A stretch of DNA of 64,000 nt from Puccinia triticina. Lineage: Eukaryota > Basidiomycota > Pucciniomycetes > Pucciniales > Pucciniaceae. The stretch is taken from NCBI RefSeq assembly GCF_026914185.1, contig NC_070575.1, positions 744,001 through 808,000 on the forward strand. Reading direction: 5' to 3'. Shown here piece by piece: positions 58,629 to 64,000 of the stretch (its first letter is position 1; every line of letters starts with the position of its first letter). Position numbers and translations under genes: made by a program. The notes under the pieces were generated by a model, which was given only the letters and a program-made list of their open reading frames with translations, did no database searches and had not been told where the DNA came from.

Positions 58629-58930
58629 CCCCCCCCCCCCCCCCCCAGGGGATCCGGCTTCGTCCGCCCCCTCCCTGGAAGCCCCCTAGTTGCTTGATTA
58701 GGCCCCTCCTTGACAGCTCTTTCACAGAGTTTTTCACAACCGGCCCTTTTTTGCTTGTTGCTTTGGCACAGCTGGAGGGTCATCCATAGGGCCTTTGGGT
58801 CTTTGGGGATATTTTCAATGGCTGTGTGTATTGTTTAAATTGTGTGCTCTTCTGTTGTGTTATTTTTTAATTGAAAATACGCCAAAACTTAGATCTAGAT
58901 CTCCACATTTGTGTGGATTTAATAAACTTG
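58629..58930 (+). repeat. Dispersed repeat R1, copy 3, preceded by poly-C
   Basis: A run of about 18 C is followed by GGGGATCCGGCTTCGTCCGC, GGAGGGTCATCCATAGGGCC and AACTTAGATCTAGATCTCCA. It abuts the truncated end of the KDZ transposase at about 58930. Confidence 0.75.
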
Positions 58931-59875
58931 GATAAAGATGAACAGAGTCGTTCTAGCCCTTCGCCGTCCGACAAACCCCAACCATTGTTAAACCGTGGAT
59001 TATACTGAGCCTGACACTTCCATTCATGAACATATGCATGGAAGACTGAATTTGCAAACTTGATATTATCTTTTTTTGGTTGGAAATGCAAAGAAATCAC
59101 ACTACAAAAACAAATATTAGATGAAGTTAGACATGAATGAATACTACTCGGAAAAAAATATTTACCAATCTAAGAAATTTATGTAAAGAGCAACTGATGT
59201 CATAGAGCACACCCACCGGCCGATCAGGTTGGATATCATCTAAAAGTTGCTTCAGAATAGCTACTGGGAGAGATCTTTGTTCGCTACTGCAATGAATATT
59301 AGCAAGAGATACCACTTGATCGTGCCGACAACAGCATCCCATCAGCCCTGTGTCATCACACCCTTTCCAAGTGGATTCACTCCTCTTATTGTTTGCGGCC
59401 TTGTGTGAATCAGAGCATGGATCGGACTAAATTTACCAGTTTATTACCAATCAGCTTTTGAAGAGGATCTACAAATCATCAAGAAAAACTAAATTACGAC
59501 TTCAGGCCTTCCAATTTGCTCTATTTCACTTCACATTCTCTTGATTGCTTCTGGCTCTAGGAATATCGGTGGGATAACCAATGGGACCCCTTTCACCCCA
59601 GCCTTTGCAGAACGCCTGTGCTGAAAATTACTGTCTAAGCAGACAATGAGCGAGTCTTTGACAGATGTACGAGCCAAATAAGTATCATTTTCTGTTTTCG
59701 GGACAAGAAGACTTTGCCAGGACCTCTGTTTTACTGAGCTGGAGGGAACTGTTGAACATATCGGTGGTTTTCTGGAGCATAAGTCTGAAGATGTCAACTG
59801 CTGCAGAAAATGGCTTTCACAATTCTTGCCTCTTACACTACGAAAAAAACTCAAGAAACTCATGTCAGTTGACAT
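58925..59875 (-). pseudogene. KDZ (Kyakuja-Dileera-Zisupton) transposase remnant
   Basis: Three minus-strand segments in family order: a CLDSNFQHRRS segment (about 59610-59650) containing the first conserved Asp; GLMGCCCRHDQVVSLANIH with VGVLYDISCSLHKF (59180-59345), the second-Asp block; and FANSVFHAYVHEWKCQAQYN with NNGWGLSDGEGLERL (58940-59070), the WGLSDGExxER block. The last segment stops in repeat R1, so the C-terminus is gone. The cysteine-rich N-terminus is also missing. A GTAAAT donor follows the middle segment (about 59165). No element ends were found. Confidence 0.8.
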
Positions 59876-59899
59876 GCAGTTACCATGCTAGTACTTTGA

Positions 59900-61780
59900 T
59901 CAGTATCTGGGTTCTTCCAGGGCACTTCCAGCTTGCTTCCAGGCTAGCTCAGCGTGGCCAGGTGGCAAGCCACAAGGCACAGCTGCTCAGTGCTCAATTT
60001 TGAGCGCTGTGCCTCCAGGTGTCCTCAGACTCAGCCTTGACAATGGCACAAGTCCTGTCAGCCTATGTGATGCCAAGGATATTATCCTTCTAGCTACACG
60101 TGGTGCAAAGCAAAAGATTAGAGTTATAAAACTCTAAGACAAGGTTATAAGGGTTAATTCCAACGTAATTATTGGGAATTATGGCGTAAGAATAAGGCAA
60201 TTTGGGCCAATTTGGGCCAATTTTGACGTAATAAAATGAATATAATTAATTTTAAGAGGGGCCTGATAAATCAGGGGTGTTTAATCCCTCTAGAATGAAG
60301 AACTGGGGCCTGTAAACAGGGGTGTTTCAAATCCCAGAAAGAAATGGCGGAGAATCTCAAGAGAAGGGGCTTAAACTTACTAGTATAAGACCCTAGAGTC
60401 ACTTGAGTTTCTTCAGGCGTGAAGTTGGGCAGTTGGAGGCGCTCAGAGGAGGTAATCTTGAGGGCAGGGTGGTTACTGGACAGCTTCAGGGCGGAAATTA
60501 GGGCTAAAAATCACGAAAGTAGGTATTTTACCTGGCAAATCACAGGCTAATGAGGCTGTTGAAGGCGGGTAAAATTCTAATATGTAATGTAAAGCTGGGG
60601 AATCTCCTTTTGGGCGGAGAAAGGGCCCTTTTTATAGCCTAGGCAGGCCTCCAGGGGCGCCCAGGGGACATGGGGACACTTGTGGGCGCATTCTGAGGCA
60701 ATTTGGTTGCGCTAGAAGGCGCTGTGGGTCGTGGAACCTTGGGGCTTGGATACAAGGGTTGCCAAGGACCATTTACAGAGGTTCTGCGTGATTTTACACA
60801 TGCTTTACACGTCATGGGGGCTGGTTTGGGGGTTCTGTGACGCTCATTTCCGTGGAAATGTGCCACAGAAGGTACTAGAACTGGCTTCTGTGTACTTGTA
60901 CACGTGTCAGCAGTGCTTTATACATGTTCTGGAGGCGCTCATTGATTGCTCCAGTTCATTTGATCCCTTCTACACATTTACTACAGTTGTAATTTACGTG
61001 TAGTGAGGCTTGGGAGAAGCTGGGGCGCTTTCTAGTGTCTCCTGTGCACGCTACAAGAGTTCTTTTCAGTCTAGAATGTTTTTATATGAAATGATGTGGT
61101 AATTACATCTTGTTTGGTGTTTAATTACATGTGTACAATACATATAACACATGTAATGTTGCTATTGGGGCGTATTCTGGCCCATTCTCACTTACTAGTA
61201 GCCCAGGCGCAGTGGTTACGGGCCAGTTCATGCAATATGCATATATGTACACCTTGCGCGCGGGCTTGAGCTCTAGGCAACAGAGCACGCGGGCTTGGGT
61301 GCGCCACGCAACAAATAAAGCCATCTTTTAAACTATACACAACACCTCAGTTACGTCACTAAAACTGGGTGTAAACATATGTACTTATATATATATATGC
61401 ATACATGTGCATTCACGCGGGGCGTGATGCTCTTGCTTAAACTTTGAAGTTAGTTTACACAAGGAAGGGATAATAATTAAGGGTATGTGTAAGTGAGGTA
61501 CCCTAGGTTATTTTACCCGTAGAATCAGAATCTTCTATAATATTTTACTTATTGATTACACAAAGCTAAGTAATCAATTATTTACATATGTATCTAATGT
61601 TTTTGCGTAGTTTTACATATGTAAGAGTAATAATGTCTCTTTCATATGTAAAACTACTTTTTATATTTCCATTTGTATCTTGTCACGGTGGCTCTGCCAT
61701 AGTAGCCAGCTGACAAGTCCATGGTGCGACCTCATGGATGCCTCCCATCCACTTGGGTACAAGGGCGTCGACCGGGAGCA
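59900..61780. other. No gene recognised
   Basis: Sequence of mixed composition with short frames. TACATGTG/CATATGTA words recur at 61100-61680. No exons, RNA gene or long repeat could be supported. Confidence 0.35.
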
Positions 61781-61790
61781 ACCCGATGAC

Positions 61791-62127
61791 CGGAATCAAA
61801 CCCCTCGATGACCGGCGCACGCCAGTCATCGAGTGGGTCTCAATCCACTCGATGACCGGCGCACGCCAGTCATCGAGTGGGTCTCAATCCACTCGATGAC
61901 CGGCACAGTCCGGTCATTGAGTGGACTGAGACCCACTGGATGACTGGCACAAGCCAGTCATTGAGAGGTACACAACCCACTCAATGCCAGAACATACCGG
62001 TCATCGAGTGGACTGAGACCCACTTGATGACCGGCACACACCGGTCATCAAGTGGACTGAGACCCACTCGCTCTTGATGACTGGCTTGTATCAAGAGCGA
62101 GTGGGTCTCAGTCCACTCGATGACCGG
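61791..62127. repeat. Hairpin-unit tandem array 3, cut by an LTR element
   Basis: Units with GATGACCGGCGCACGCCAGT, then CATCGAGTGGGTCTCA, repeat about every 55 bp and alternate orientation toward the right. Core palindrome as in the arrays at 191-470 and 10012-10235. The last unit stops after GATGACCGG at 62127, where the LTR begins. Confidence 0.75.
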
Positions 62128-64000
62128 TGTGGTGCTCCATTCCAAACCATAAGTAGTATTTTATTGCTTTCTTTTACATATATTCATCATTACATTGAAA
62201 ATTTCCCCATAACCCTTTACAAATACCTCATTATTATTGCATATTCAGATTCTACATCAAATTTCGCATATAGTCCCTCATACATAGTATACCCTTATCT
62301 TCAATGGTTCAATAGTTATAGAGGATATAAGACTTACAGATAATCTACAGTCTTCATTAGTTACAATACTCAATTCATTAGTAACTTACTGGAATCATTA
62401 CAGTACATCCCTTTTACATAATTACTTTCACATACTAAACCCTTTACATACATTCCTCATTATGTACTATGGCTATTGTACACATTACATCATTAGATCT
62501 GTGCTTACCTCTTTCAGTAGTGCTCATCATTACAAGTAGTTACTATGTTCTCATCACTTTTCCCCATTAGTACATTCTTTTATTCCCATAACCAGCATTC
62601 CCTTTTCAGCATTGCTCATCATTACATACTGTTACTATGTTCACATCACTCTTCCTCATTTGTACAACCTTCATTCTCATAGCCAGAACTCTTCATTGTC
62701 TGTGCTCATCCCTCCTTACTATAAGAATTGTCTTCCCCCCCCTCACTTGTACCTCATGCAGAGAAATATATACAGAATTTATAGATAATTTTGGATACAG
62801 AAATTATAAGTTCCCCACTCTCATCACTCCTCCAACTCTCTTACCCTCAGTAGTCAGTAGTTAAAGCTCATAGTACTAGCTCCTAAGATCAAGTAGAAAT
62901 CAGCCACACCTTTTCTTTCTTTTTCTTAGTGTTACTCTCATCCCCTCAGCATTAGTCAGGAAGGCAGCCTCATCAGCACCCTTGCATAGCTTACATTAGT
63001 ACTAGTGTTGCTATCCATTTCCCTTCCAAGCTCTATTCTCCCCCTTGAGTAGTTCCACAAGTGGTGTCCCAACAGTGGCTTTTCTATACTTCAGATATCT
63101 TCAGCCTTAGTAACACTTTTACCATCAGCTACATACTACTTCACCTACACTCCTCACACTCCTTTCTTTACAAATCAACTCCCTGCTTTTAGAATCAACT
63201 TCAGCCAACAGTAACACTATCAGCATCTCCACTATCAACCTTCAACAACCTTCAGATTCAGATTCAACTTACCTGCTTCAATCATGTCTGCCCAAGGATC
63301 CCCCAACACCAATTTTGCCCCCAGTCTTTACCCTCCAGTGGATCCTTCCAGTACTGCTGCAGTTCAGGACTCCACCACTTCTTCTACTGGTCCAGGTCTT
63401 CAGGCTCCTTCCAATGCTCCAGATCCACAGGGTTCTTCTATTCCACAGGCCAACTCCAGTTCTTGCAGACCTCCTCCTAGACCTCAGACTTCCAGTGCTC
63501 CTAGATTCACAGGATACAGGGATACCAATCAGCCATCAGATGATTCAGAGGATTTAAATGCTCCACCACCCCGCTTTTCCAGATTCCAGTGCCAAAGGGA
63601 TCACTCAACTCACTCTACCAGGTCCAACACCCACTTCTTGAACAGAGAACCAGCCATGCCAAGGTACCAGGATCCAGTCAGCAGAGGAGTTAAGATCAAA
63701 CCCATGGACAAAGAGCTCTTCTTTGATGGAACCAACATGCCTGTGGAGAAGTTTATTAGAAGGTATGAAAGTGCTGGAAGAGATGATGGTGCTAACTCTA
63801 AAGAACTGGCTGGACAAATCATTGCTTTTATCAAAGGGTTGGACCTTAAGGATGAAGTGGAAGACATGTCAGGCCATGAAAACTTGGATTGGGAAACCCT
63901 GAAGAAACAGCTACTCACCAGGTTTGGAACTTCTCAGCCATTGGTCAGATATACCAGGGAGGATCTCAGGAAACTAGTCTACAAATCTGCCCAGGATGGA
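62128..64000 (+). mobile_element. Ty3/gypsy retrotransposon, 5' part (continues beyond window)
   Basis: The LTR is inferred as 62128-63059 (TGTGGTGC to TTCCACA). Its left edge is placed where hairpin array 3 ends. The primer-binding site TGGTGTCCCAACAGTGGC (63062-63079) follows two bases after the LTR, identical to that of the element at 39248-48253. The gag frame follows. The 3' part lies outside. Confidence 0.65.
63284..64000 (+). CDS. Ty3/gypsy Gag protein, 5' part
   Basis: ATG at 63284 opens a frame of 239 codons with no stop before the window ends. The first 110 residues are Ser/Pro/Gln-rich (MSAQGSPNTNFAPSLYPPVD). Then comes a Gag capsid-like helical region: LFFDGTNMPVEKFIRRYESA, LAGQIIAFIKGLDLKDEVED, DWETLKKQLLTRFG. 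That pattern matches retrotransposon Gag domains. The zinc knuckle and Pol would be downstream. The uninterrupted frame suggests a younger copy than most elements here. Confidence 0.8.
   Translation, partial: MSAQGSPNTNFAPSLYPPVDPSSTAAVQDSTTSSTGPGLQAPSNAPDPQGSSIPQANSSSCRPPPRPQTSSAPRFTGYRDTNQPSDDSEDLNAPPPRFSRFQCQRDHSTHSTRSNTHFLNREPAMPRYQDPVSRGVKIKPMDKELFFDGTNMPVEKFIRRYESAGRDDGANSKELAGQIIAFIKGLDLKDEVEDMSGHENLDWETLKKQLLTRFGTSQPLVRYTREDLRKLVYKSAQDG

Overview
The window looks like a transposon-dominated stretch of a basidiomycete genome, most likely a rust fungus (Pucciniales). The only clear host genes are intron-rich (short GT-AG introns, clearest in the genes at 6910-8466 and 50108-51230). The rest is layered LTR elements, hAT, KDZ and MITE families, satellite-like repeats and broken copies. 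The taxon is inferred from style (hAT, KDZ, copia and Ty3 families plus a TCG/CpG-type mutation scar), not proven.

Layout. 1-480: hairpin repeat array. 1361-1549: perfect inverted repeat. 2669-3243: complete miniature LTR element (TRIM) with a tRNA-like gene in each LTR. 4286-5621: two MITEs sharing a TIR. 6910-8466: eight-exon host gene (-). 9496-10490: TA-flanked TIR element holding a second hairpin array. 11470-13200: about 165-bp satellite. 13.6-15.0 kb: repeat R1 and a third MITE with target duplication. 15.1-15.8 kb: broken bHLH gene. 17948-22402: hAT element inserted in the satellite. 22.7-25.2 kb: repeat debris.

25183-37833 is a three-deep nest. An LTR element (target duplication TACAC) carries a hAT element (target duplication GAGGGCGG), which carries a Ty1/copia element with identical LTRs. 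39008-48283 is a TIR element split by a 9-kb LTR element with 842-bp LTRs. That LTR element contains a minisatellite-filled TIR element and other debris. 49.2-52.6 kb holds a fourth related MITE end, a peroxin-11 gene (-), repeat R1 and a hAT fragment. 53886-54925 is a host-like gene cut by a 161-bp MITE. 58.6-59.9 kb is R1 plus a KDZ transposase remnant. 61.8-62.1 kb is a third hairpin array, followed by a Ty3/gypsy element whose gag runs off the window end.

Most notable: (1) a TRIM whose LTRs carry an intact-looking pol III tRNA-type unit; (2) all ten internal stop codons found in the copia element, a hAT gene and a bHLH gene are TGA, none TAA or TAG, as expected from C-to-T change at CGA codons; (3) MITEs with the same ends but interiors filled with different short palindromic words; (4) nested insertions that can be ordered base by base. 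All coordinates and alignments were made by eye.
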